Shown one piece after another: positions 18,621 to 28,000 of a stretch of 64,000 bases of DNA. Each line of letters opens with the position of its first letter. Within the stretch, counting starts at the first letter, position 1. Origin of the DNA: a virus. The notes under the pieces are model-generated. The model made no database searches. It was given only the letters and a program-made list of their open reading frames with translations, and had not been told where the DNA came from. Location: IMG/VR virus record IMGVR_UViG_3300037149_000105, positions 83,411 to 147,410 of that record. One strand, 5' to 3'. Made by a program: the position numbers and the translations under genes.

Positions 18621-20304
18621 TGGCGTGTCCTCTTTGGATGTCCTCGCGGCTTAGTTCCTGTAAGACAAGTCGTCTGTTTTGAGAGTTAAGGTCGTTCGAT
18701 AACTTCTTCCAGACTTCAGACCCCTTCAAAAAAGAGTCAACAAGTCCGTTTTCCGATGGCCATTTTTGCCCTCGTTTGATATTTTCAAACTCCAATTTTA
18801 ACGCCATCGCGGCAGTCCGGATCTCCGGGGGGATTGGGTAATTAGAGGAAATGGTTGAGAGTTCGGGCTCCTCCGTTGGCTTAGCCAAAAATTTCATTCT
18901 AGCCCTTTTCTTGAGTAAGGAGCTAGCCTTTGGTTGTGAATCGAGATACCCACCCTCACGAAGAATTTTTTCTACATCCATATTGTCAGGATTTAGCATC
19001 CTCTCCACGTGATCAACCGCATCCGCTCTAAGTGCGTCCAAATCTTTCCGTTGTCCCATTAGTGCGTTTAAATAGGCGTAGACCCGCTCCGCATCCTCTT
19101 TTTTCAAGCCAGGAATGATTCTGTCAATATTGGCTTGAGTTGCGCGGGCTCCGCCTCGCGCGTTGTTTAACTGAGTATCAAATGTCCACTTCTCATCTGC
19201 TGTCTCTGGCTGTTTAATCTTTCTTGCTTTTTCTATAAGTTGGAAGTAATCACGCTCAGGAGATTCAGGGCTATTGATATAAAATTCTAGTTCCGCATCA
19301 ATTTTTTCATTTTGTGACATATCAGGATGATAGAGGCGTTCCACCTCTTGCCCTATTATATCTGAGTAGTTAGATACAAAGCAACTCCTGCTACAGAAGG
19401 GGCCGTCATCTGTGTAATATGCGTCAGGAGAATCCTCATCTATGTATTTTTCGCAATACGCACATTGGTCATACGGATGCGCGTCATCCCAATCGTTGAA
19501 TACAAAGCCCTCGTTTACCCAGTGAGCTAGGGTCTTGTCATAATTGACCAACACTTCTACGAGCCACCAGTAGTTACCATCGTTAAAATAGTAGAGATGC
19601 CCTTCCGCTTCTTTCTTTCCAAAGTCATTCCCATCTACATCCTGACATTCAAAGTGTTCAATGTCGTCCGCACTAGTTGGAATAGAAAATTGAGCGTAAC
19701 GATCTGAGCCGTAAGTCCCACCCACCTCTGCCTGCACGATTACATAAAGTGGGCCTCTAGCTAGGTAAGTTCTGGCGTAGTTCTCATTTTTTGTACACCA
19801 ATGGGAGCCTTTGCCCATTAGCATTGCAGCCTCTGGAGTAGTTACTTTAAAAAAAGCGTAGCCCCTCTGCTCTGTCAGAAGCTCACAGCCGTTATTCAGA
19901 TACTCTTGCCGTCTCCGCTCTACTTCCCTCTTTTGCTCTTTTTTAGATAGCTGTCCCCGGTCCATCTCAGCCATTTGGGCTGTAAATGTGTACCAATCAT
20001 ACGCCAAGATATCTGTGTGGGTGTCGGGCATAGCCTTGAACTTTTGGGAGTTCTTTAATCGGTTGAACTTGACCAGTGATTCATGCGCCTCTTCTAAAGC
20101 CATCTGATTAAGACCCAATCTACCCTTTGTAAACTCCCTAACCAGGAACTCTGTGTAGGTTCCATTGTTGGTGGGGTCAATATCTGCAAGCTGCTTAACA
20201 GCCTCTGGGGTAGCATGATACTTGCTCGCCAGTGCCTTTTGCCTAGCTTCCGAAGCGGCTGCGCTGAGGAGGAAAGCATGTTTGAAGAGTAGTTTGAATG
20301 GCAT
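18574..20304 (-). CDS. Large phage protein with W-C-T-K motif and zinc knuckle
   Basis: A 576-residue protein, unknown function. Near residue 165 it has GKGSHWCTKNENYARTYL followed by GPLYVIVQ. The 915-residue protein at 22280 has the same layout (PAWCTKDVGTATKYLSTGPN). A zinc treble-clef-like motif (CAYCEKYID then FCSRSCF) lies at about 278-308. The rest is helical and charged. It ends the series that starts with the polyvalent protein, so it is probably a virion-associated or injected protein. SD AAGGA lies 6 nt upstream, 14 nt after the homing endonuclease gene. Confidence 0.65.
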   Translation of the reverse strand: MPFKLLFKHAFLLSAAASEARQKALASKYHATPEAVKQLADIDPTNNGTYTEFLVREFTKGRLGLNQMALEEAHESLVKFNRLKNSQKFKAMPDTHTDILAYDWYTFTAQMAEMDRGQLSKKEQKREVERRRQEYLNNGCELLTEQRGYAFFKVTTPEAAMLMGKGSHWCTKNENYARTYLARGPLYVIVQAEVGGTYGSDRYAQFSIPTSADDIEHFECQDVDGNDFGKKEAEGHLYYFNDGNYWWLVEVLVNYDKTLAHWVNEGFVFNDWDDAHPYDQCAYCEKYIDEDSPDAYYTDDGPFCSRSCFVSNYSDIIGQEVERLYHPDMSQNEKIDAELEFYINSPESPERDYFQLIEKARKIKQPETADEKWTFDTQLNNARGGARATQANIDRIIPGLKKEDAERVYAYLNALMGQRKDLDALRADAVDHVERMLNPDNMDVEKILREGGYLDSQPKASSLLKKRARMKFLAKPTEEPELSTISSNYPIPPEIRTAAMALKLEFENIKRGQKWPSENGLVDSFLKGSEVWKKLSNDLNSQNRRLVLQELSREDIQRGHANVRHNSQMGDGDSRR

Positions 20305-20318
20305 CCCAGTTCCTTCAC

Positions 20319-21650
20319 TTAAGGCTTGAGTATTGCGGTTTCGCTCAGTTTTTGTGAATGCTTGATATGGAACTCAAAATTATAGCCAGCCTGTTTGACT
20401 GCTTGTGCTTTGGCGTGGTTCATAGCCAAAGTTTTTTGATAAGTGTACACTGATTTTACCTCAATGATTAGGTTCTTGGATTTAATAAAAATGTCAGGGT
20501 AATACCTACGTAATTTTCCTTTGAATTCATAGAAGAAACTAGGGCAGTCAATTCCGGTTAAAATATCAGCTTCTGAAGTGCCCGAATCTAACAACTCTTG
20601 AATAACTAAAGGCTCGTATCCTTGGACTTGGATAGTCTTTCCAGAAGGAAAAGTGAACGTCTTACGAGCATAACCTAACTTTAATCTGGAGTGAAAGAAT
20701 ATGGGAGACTGAAGCGGGTAAGGCACTCCATACTTGTTAATATTTGTTACCTCTCCTTTTGCACGAATCTCTGCCGATTGATAAGGGGCGGTAACTCCAT
20801 AACGAGCCACACAAGTCAAAGCTCGCTTAGCTTCGCATTCCGGATTTTGGCGGGGATGTTCATACCCCGTCTTTATTCTCTGACCTTCTTTCCATTTTTT
20901 ATTTTTTGCGTAGTGTCCCCCATAACGAGCATTTATTGTCTCCTGAATACGCCTACCCATCCCAGGAATTTGAAATACGTTGTCCACTCCAAACATTTTT
21001 TGGAGCACAGCTTTTCTTTTTTCATACCCAGATTTTAAGGATCCATGCCTGCTAATTTCAGTCTCCTGTTTTTTAGCTACAAACTCAGGAAGACTAATGG
21101 GATTAGCCACTCCATAGCGGTTAAGACAGGTTTGCTCTCTTTTCTCAATGAAAGAGTGATCCTGTGTATGGTGCTCCACGCCGTACCGTTCCAATGAAGT
21201 TTTTCTTCTCTCTTCTTCAGAATGAGCACACTTAGCCGGACACTTCTTGTAATGATCTGAACAACACCAATACCAATGAAGAACCTGCCCCGTATTTGTC
21301 TTGACCGATTTCATCAGATGAAACTTAGCCAGAGATCCACAGCCATTTTCGCATAGTTGGCCCTCAGAGGGCAACTCAGCACTCCTCCTTGCTTGCCGCT
21401 CCTTCTGCCCTTTGGCATGTCTTTCCTTTTGAATTTTCGCTCTGGTTTCCAAATCCATAATAGAGACTGCATGGGCTGTAGTATTTTTTGATTGCATAAG
21501 TCTGTAACCTAGACATTCCCTAGCCTTTTGATGACAACAGTACAACCTTTTAGCAGCATGGTAGTAATTTCCAGCACCGCCACACAGATAGCAGCTACCC
21601 ACTTGTTCAGCCGTGACCTCAACAAATTTAAAATAGTTTGAATTTGGTAT
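20319..21650 (-). CDS. Homing endonuclease-like protein with PD-(D/E)XK nuclease domain; possible AUA start
   Basis: About 443 residues. The N-terminus has Cys-rich zinc motifs (CYLCGGAGNYYHAAKRLYCC; CENGC then WYWCCSDHYKKC). The middle is an array of repeated DNA-binding-type motifs of the form R-Y-G-V-x-x-P-x-Q (SLERYGVEHHTQ, LNRYGVANPI, VARYGVTAPYQ, INKYGVPYPLQ). The C-terminus has RRYYPDIFIKSKNLIIEVKS, a Vsr/PD-(D/E)XK active site. The first GTG (21602) has no SD, and no ATG exists upstream, but AAAGGAG sits 6 nt before an in-frame ATA at 21650, and the extra 16 residues look protein-like. AT-rich; likely a mobile insertion in the late operon. Confidence 0.72.
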   Translation of the reverse strand: MPNSNYFKFVEVTAEQVGSCYLCGGAGNYYHAAKRLYCCHQKARECLGYRLMQSKNTTAHAVSIMDLETRAKIQKERHAKGQKERQARRSAELPSEGQLCENGCGSLAKFHLMKSVKTNTGQVLHWYWCCSDHYKKCPAKCAHSEEERRKTSLERYGVEHHTQDHSFIEKREQTCLNRYGVANPISLPEFVAKKQETEISRHGSLKSGYEKRKAVLQKMFGVDNVFQIPGMGRRIQETINARYGGHYAKNKKWKEGQRIKTGYEHPRQNPECEAKRALTCVARYGVTAPYQSAEIRAKGEVTNINKYGVPYPLQSPIFFHSRLKLGYARKTFTFPSGKTIQVQGYEPLVIQELLDSGTSEADILTGIDCPSFFYEFKGKLRRYYPDIFIKSKNLIIEVKSVYTYQKTLAMNHAKAQAVKQAGYNFEFHIKHSQKLSETAILKP

Positions 21651-21695
21651 AACGAACTCCTTTGTATATTAATACTCGGAAAGTTCGTTTTTTAG

Positions 21696-22283
21696 TCAGA
21701 ATTGCAGGACCCATGACATAATAAAATTAATACCCGCTGGTAAAACTAGGGGTGGGAGAGTCTTGTAATTGATCAGAATAGCGGTGTTCGTATCGTTGAT
21801 GCTGGCCTGAGTGGCGTTGTTGAAGAAGGGGGCGGCCCCGAGGGTGGTAGACGAGGCGGTGCTTCCCCCACCGATAAGCCCAAGCTCCCTGATCGGAGTG
21901 TTGATTGAATCGGTCGTAGCATTCAGAATTGTCTGAAAATCAACTATGTTGGAATAGCCCTCGTTTGGAATGACATTCAGATTCTCATCCACGAACTGAA
22001 TATAGCTGCACGGCTTGCGAAGAATTGGGGTGATGATGTTCTGCTGGGTAGGCAACGCATCAGGCTGGTTGTTCAGCGGCCAATCAGGCGCACCGGCTCC
22101 AATCGCCAGCCCCCACACACCCGCAACCGGATCACTGATGTTAGCCATCATTCTGGCGAACAAATATTGTGTATTCAAGCACACAGTGTTATGCTCCGCA
22201 AATATTGTGTTGCTTGGGTTAGCTTCTTCGAACACTCGAATATAGCCCTTTGCTGGGATGGTCATTCTGTCATTGTTTTTCAT
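21696..22283 (-). CDS. Putative virion structural protein
   Basis: A 195-residue protein rich in Asn, Thr and Ala, with predicted beta structure and no membrane segment. It starts within the stop of the 915-residue gene (ATGA overlap) and has GGAG 5 nt upstream. Position in the late operon and composition suggest a virion or tail-associated protein. No family recognised. Confidence 0.55.
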   Translation of the reverse strand: MKNNDRMTIPAKGYIRVFEEANPSNTIFAEHNTVCLNTQYLFARMMANISDPVAGVWGLAIGAGAPDWPLNNQPDALPTQQNIITPILRKPCSYIQFVDENLNVIPNEGYSNIVDFQTILNATTDSINTPIRELGLIGGGSTASSTTLGAAPFFNNATQASINDTNTAILINYKTLPPLVLPAGINFIMSWVLQF

Positions 22284-25027
22284 GCTTTCTCCTTATAATT
22301 CATTACTCTGGCAAAGAGGACTTGATGCAGTCTGGACTGCTTCTCGCCCCGTGGGAGTTGATCACTCTCTTCGTCCAAGAGTTTGCGGAGCCGTTTAGAC
22401 GCCTCATCCGCACCAAGCACTTGGAACAGATATTTGTAGCCCCAATTCTGGTTTTCAAACATCTTGTCTTCAATTTCTTTCCATCGACTTTTCTTTATCT
22501 CAGCGATGTATTGGAGTATTCCGCTGGCTATATCTACGGGTCCATCGTCATAATCGGTTCCCCATTTTCTTTCATTAAATGCTTTAGCTGTGGCTGCTTC
22601 AAGCTCGGGCCATGGCTTCCCATTCATCCGCTCCTTGATATACTCAATCGCATTAGTGAGCCCTCTTCTCCGTCCCGCCCTCTCTATGAGGGTCTCTTCC
22701 TGACGAGGGATTCGCTCATTCTTTTCGTACACTCGATCAATATATTCCTCGTTATCCAGGATGGCCGGATAGTCTCTCTCAAGCTCAGGCCACCGTTTAG
22801 GGTGGAACCTCATCATATACTGATTGAGATTATAGTTACTGAGGTAACGTGCCTTCTCAAGCACCCATGCCTCACCCACCGCAGAAATATTTTTCATTTC
22901 AGTCAATGTATCCATGATGTTACGGTCATCAAATGAGGGGGAGTTGATGACCCACTCCAAAACCTTATCAGTGGGATCGGGGAGATCCTTATCCCGATGG
23001 TTATCTTTCCAGAACTCATACTCCCGCTTTGGAGTTGTCCGAATTTTTGTTTCTCCTCGATCCACTTTTTGGAGCTTATCCTCCATCGCTCTTTCAGTCA
23101 GGAGTTCAATTTCAGTGATCTTCTTTTCGAAAGAGGGCTGCGCCCAGGTGGGGATTTTCCTAATTTTGAAGGGGCTACCGTTGAGGAAGTTCTCTCTCCC
23201 ATAGGCTGCCACTTCCTTCAGTTTAGTGAATCCCGCTAGGGCTGCGTCAAGCTTCTCTCTGGCTGGAGCTTGGATATCCTTCAGAGCCTGTCCGATAGCG
23301 GCAGAAGCTCGTTCCTCTGCACCCCCATCTCCGGAAACTCTACGTTTGTAGATGTCCCCTGCATCCTTCAATAGTCTGTATGCTACGCCGTATTCTGGTT
23401 CTGCTTTTGCCCGCTCAACCGCCTTCTCCCAGGCTTGGTTCACAAAGGGACGGAACATGTTCTTTATCATTTTGATATAGGGCTGAACCGCCGTATTTCT
23501 TGTGAAATCCCTAGTCTGCATCCCGTGAGCCCCATATCCACCCATAAGTTGCACGGTAAACCCACTCACATTTCCATCAGCGTTGTTATAACTATAGGTG
23601 GATGAGGGAAACTTGCTGTTCAACAAACCTACCAGAGCCTCGCCCTCACTTACCGCTTTCTCGCTTCCTTCTTTTACAGCCGCTCTAAACTGAGCAAACT
23701 TCTCATCCCAGTCATATTCCTTAGAGAAAAGGGCAAACACCTTCTTGAACAACGGTTCAATTCTGAAGGCTAACCCATATTCTGCCGATGTGAGGTGGTT
23801 GGGATCAGAATCGGGGGTGCTCATGGACTTAACGAAGTCAGTGTAGGATTCAGTTCTATCAATTTTCTTTGCAATTTCAACCACGTTCTTATTAGCCTCG
23901 TAGTAGGGGGCAACCGCCTCTCCGGTACGAGCGTAACGATTAGTCAACTCTCTGAGTTCATCTGGCTCTAAAAGTTCGTATCTGGGACGAATATACTTTT
24001 CCTCGACATCCAAGAACTTCTTGTCCTTCTTTACATTACCACCATTGACCATAACATACTCTTGCAGATAAGAGAACGTCTCAGCCGCATCCAGATTAGG
24101 GACCTGATAGCACCCCATCGTTTTAGTCAGATCTGCCCTGGCCCGGTCGTTCATTGTGCCCTTAGCTAGGGCTTTTTCAATCAATTCCGCACACTCCGGG
24201 TTCATCAGCTTGGTCCCGTACATATGGGAGTTGTTTCGACTCATGAACTGCGCCTTGCTTTCATTGTTATGTTCGTCCTTTGCGGGATCAAGTTGGAAGA
24301 AAGGGTCGCCGTTCTTGTACGCCACATAATTGGGGCCGGTGGATAGATACTTGGTGGCAGTGCCTACGTCTTTGGTACACCATGCGGGTTCATTGTTTGG
24401 GGGAAAGCGAGAGAGAGCAGATAGGTCTTCTGCACTAGTTACCTGCCATAAAATATACGTCTTGTCCTGATAGATAATTGTTGCCCCCTCTGGGCTTAGT
24501 TCAGGAAGGGTGTAGATATCTGAAGCGGAGTTGAACTTTGTCAAGGTGCTTCTCAGATTTGCCAAATCAGAGAACCGGTTTAGGTCGGTGGGGAGGTCTT
24601 GCTTCTTCCACTCAGGACTTTTACGGAGATCAGTAAAATCAGTCAGATTCTGTTTTATTGATTCTGTGTCTTCCTTCCATTGATTTTTCTGCCCATCATC
24701 CATGGCCAGCCATATCTTCAGCAGCCATTCGGTGAAATCATTCTTGTTGATGCCATCCGTAGGGTCAGCCGCAGCCACTCCGGTCAAAATCTGAGCATAT
24801 TTTGCATTAAGCATCTGCTCATTCTGCTTCTTAGCTTCTTTCTGGTCTTCCTCGTCTCCCAGTGTCTCATCCATCAGATTGACCATATTATGGGTCGTCA
24901 CATAGTGGTAGAGCTTAGGGCCGTATCGATTAGGACCGGCCAGAAACTCTATCTTCCTCTCGCTGATTGCCTCTTTATGGATCAACGGAGAAGCCAATGA
25001 GGCGAGAAGAGTGATGACTTCGGACAT
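22280..25027 (-). CDS. Large helical phage protein with W-C-T-K motif
   Basis: A 915-residue protein of unknown function. Near residue 213 it carries NNEPAWCTKDVGTATKYL followed by GPNYVAYKNGDPFFQL, the same motif layout as in the 576-residue protein at 18574. The rest is mostly charged helix with many Lys/Glu. The start at 25027 is chosen for GGAG 6 nt upstream; an in-frame TTG lies further out. It follows the polyvalent protein by 35 nt and is probably made late and packaged, but this is inference. Confidence 0.65.
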   Translation of the reverse strand: MSEVITLLASLASPLIHKEAISERKIEFLAGPNRYGPKLYHYVTTHNMVNLMDETLGDEEDQKEAKKQNEQMLNAKYAQILTGVAAADPTDGINKNDFTEWLLKIWLAMDDGQKNQWKEDTESIKQNLTDFTDLRKSPEWKKQDLPTDLNRFSDLANLRSTLTKFNSASDIYTLPELSPEGATIIYQDKTYILWQVTSAEDLSALSRFPPNNEPAWCTKDVGTATKYLSTGPNYVAYKNGDPFFQLDPAKDEHNNESKAQFMSRNNSHMYGTKLMNPECAELIEKALAKGTMNDRARADLTKTMGCYQVPNLDAAETFSYLQEYVMVNGGNVKKDKKFLDVEEKYIRPRYELLEPDELRELTNRYARTGEAVAPYYEANKNVVEIAKKIDRTESYTDFVKSMSTPDSDPNHLTSAEYGLAFRIEPLFKKVFALFSKEYDWDEKFAQFRAAVKEGSEKAVSEGEALVGLLNSKFPSSTYSYNNADGNVSGFTVQLMGGYGAHGMQTRDFTRNTAVQPYIKMIKNMFRPFVNQAWEKAVERAKAEPEYGVAYRLLKDAGDIYKRRVSGDGGAEERASAAIGQALKDIQAPAREKLDAALAGFTKLKEVAAYGRENFLNGSPFKIRKIPTWAQPSFEKKITEIELLTERAMEDKLQKVDRGETKIRTTPKREYEFWKDNHRDKDLPDPTDKVLEWVINSPSFDDRNIMDTLTEMKNISAVGEAWVLEKARYLSNYNLNQYMMRFHPKRWPELERDYPAILDNEEYIDRVYEKNERIPRQEETLIERAGRRRGLTNAIEYIKERMNGKPWPELEAATAKAFNERKWGTDYDDGPVDIASGILQYIAEIKKSRWKEIEDKMFENQNWGYKYLFQVLGADEASKRLRKLLDEESDQLPRGEKQSRLHQVLFARVMNYKEKA

Positions 25028-25062
25028 GTGGGGCTCCAAACAGTTCAATAAAGGATTGCGAA

Positions 25063-28000
25063 TTACGTTGTTCTGATAAGACGTTTCTGCCTTACTGGAG
25101 TGGGATAGACGTTTAGCTCATCCTCTATTTCGTGAAGACGGTCGTCAATCTGGTTCCACCGTTCCACGAGTTTCTCGTACTCCTCTGACCATTTTATAGA
25201 GTCCCCCTCCTGAGCATTTTCTTCTAGGGCTTGGTCTACCACTTGCTGCTCTTTGGTTAGCTGTTCCTTTTCATCCATCAGAGGGGCAAACTCAGTCTCT
25301 TTTTCGTCAAACAACAGCCCCTGAGCCGCATCCATTTTCTCAACATGGAGGTCCATATCAGGATATAGCTTTTGGAGATACTTGAGCATCTCGTGACCCA
25401 CATACTCTCTTGGATCCACAGCTTTGCGTAACCGCTCGGACATCAGTTTCCTGGCCTCTAGAGTAGTCAGAGCTTGGTTTCCAATGTCGATGCTATCAAT
25501 CCACGGGTAGCCCTCATAGATGGAATAACGAATCTCTCCCACACAGAATCTTCCGTTGAGGGCGAACAGTGTGAAGTAATCCTGGGCAAACCGGCGGTGG
25601 TGGTGCTCATGTTTGAACGTCAACGCTCCAATCTTTATCAGCAAAGAGGAGTTTATTTTGCTCGCAGTTGTTCGGGAAGCTCCGCCTCCAATTCCGGTGG
25701 GAGTAATGCCCCCGGCTTGTGATCCGGGTATGCCATCCCCAGATACGCCTCTCTTGTAAGAGGAATCTTGTGAGTCTGCATGAAGCATAGGATCGGATCC
25801 GACCCAGCTTGGGGTTTCGAAGACGTTTTTTCCGCCCCTTCGTTCTTTGATAACAGCGGTGATTTTTTCCCTAGCTTGTTCGGCATTGAGCCCTCCATCT
25901 TCTGGATCGTGTGAGGCCCAGATCTCATTTGCAATACGGATGAACTTCTTGTCTCGCTTGTCCGCAGGGCTGAAAAGTGCCCTCACGGCCTCCCAGGTGA
26001 TTGACTGGAGTTCGCGGGGTAGGATGCCCACCGCAGGGTCTTTCGCGGCTCTACGGTATGCCTCAGCGTAAAGAGCATAGAGTCCGTTCAGACCTGTGAT
26101 TGAACTATTACTCGGACCTGGAATCTTCTCCATATCGGGGTCACCCTCGACATATTCGCCCTCATCATCATCCCATACCCACACCTTGCCATTTTTGTCT
26201 TTCTTAGGGTTGAAACCGGTGCCAAAGTTATGAGCGACTTCTACCGCCGCACCACTCAGCGGGCGAATCAGTGCCGCCGCAACCGCATGGGTATCAATCG
26301 TTACATCACCCTCATCAGCCATTGGGGCGATAAGATTGTTGTAGAATGACCGCACCTTATGATTCGTTCCAACCAATTTAGATACATCACTGACCGATTC
26401 TGATTCAAGGATTCGGACAGCCTTGGAGATGGCGGCGAAGCTGTTCCAGCGAACCTTAGCATTCTGTTTCCCAGTTTTGAACCAATCTCCAAAATTCCCT
26501 TCCGGAGTGACTTCACGAAGCTTGTTATCCGTATGTCCTTCGGCCCAAGCCCTGATCCATACGGAAGCCAAATACTCTCGACCTGATTCAGGGGTATTTT
26601 CTGTTAGCACTTCGTTGAGAGTTTTACCACGAAGCAGAGGAATGGCCAACGCTGTAGACCACTTCAGCTTGGGCTCCTTGGTTTTCTTGGGTTTCCTGGC
26701 ACTTTCCTTTTTCTTCTTGCCACCCTCCTCTGACTCTCCGGCCCTAACCGCTTCCTTCATGTCATCTTCCAGGTCATCCGGGGTCCAGTTGCGATGCAGG
26801 GCCACCCGATCCATCTTCCAATCCCAGCGGAAGTCTTTCAACTCTACCAACGCTTCAATGATACGTTCTGCGGTGGTGACGTTCTGGAACCAGTGAGCCT
26901 GGGGGGACATCGCCGCCACCACAGCCGCCACCTTGTGTGGCTCCAGATGGAACTTCTCCGCCCACCTGTGAATGATGCGATTGCCTCCCACGTACCATAA
27001 TTTAGCCCTATCCGCTAGGGATTTATCCCAAGTCTTATACAGCCAGATGAGGTTTGCAGCCATGTGGTTGATGATCTCTTCAGCCTTTTCATGAGCATCA
27101 AACTTCTGGAAACGGCCCTCTCGCATATATTTAAAGTTGGGGTAGTTATCTACCGCTAGGTTGACATTATACTCAAACTTCTCATTCTCCATCATCTTCT
27201 GAAGGTCCGGTTGGCTAGTAGCGTGACTGTGGGGGTCAACCTCACCGGGCTTCAGCACACTGCTTTGGGCGGCTGGACTGATGCGCCTATCCGCCAGTGA
27301 CTTGGCTAAGTCCTCTTCCTCTTGAGTCGGAGGAGTAACCTTTTCAGCGTTTGGTGTCTCCTCATTCACCATCCCCTCCACGGGGTCTACGTTTAACCCA
27401 CCACCTTCGGTTCGGGGCTTCACTGAAGCGGTAAGCAAAGGGCTGGAGGGGTTGAATGTCCCCTTGTTTCCTATGGCTGATTTTACTTGACGGGGATTCC
27501 ATACGATGTAATGGCGAGTGCCAGGGGCCATTCTCATGTTTAGAAATTGAGCACTCGCATCCATGATAATCCCATCGAACCCCATGTAGCGGTAGATAGC
27601 AGAGATAAGAGCGCCTGCACCTCCTTGAGCACCCGCACTTTCATCATTTCCTCTTACAGCTTTTTCAAATTCATAAGCAGAGCAGCCCTCTAACAACTTC
27701 TCCACCAATTCTTCCCATATGCGGTCTGCTCGTATGTCTGACTCTGAGCAAGCAGCCTGTACCGCCTCATAGAGTTTGGTAACTTCAGGGCCATCTACCC
27801 ACTCATCTTCATTCTCCGGGTCAGGGCCACCATCCCCACCCAAGTAGGTTCCGCCTTTTGGTGTTACGATGACTGGGTTTTCCATTTTCAAGTAAGTGAG
27901 GTAGACGGCCCCCTGATGAGTCCCACCTAACATTTCCCATGCTTTTTTCTTGGCAAGCTCTCGGATAGCTTTGGGGTTGTCTTCGTGCTCTTCCCCCATC

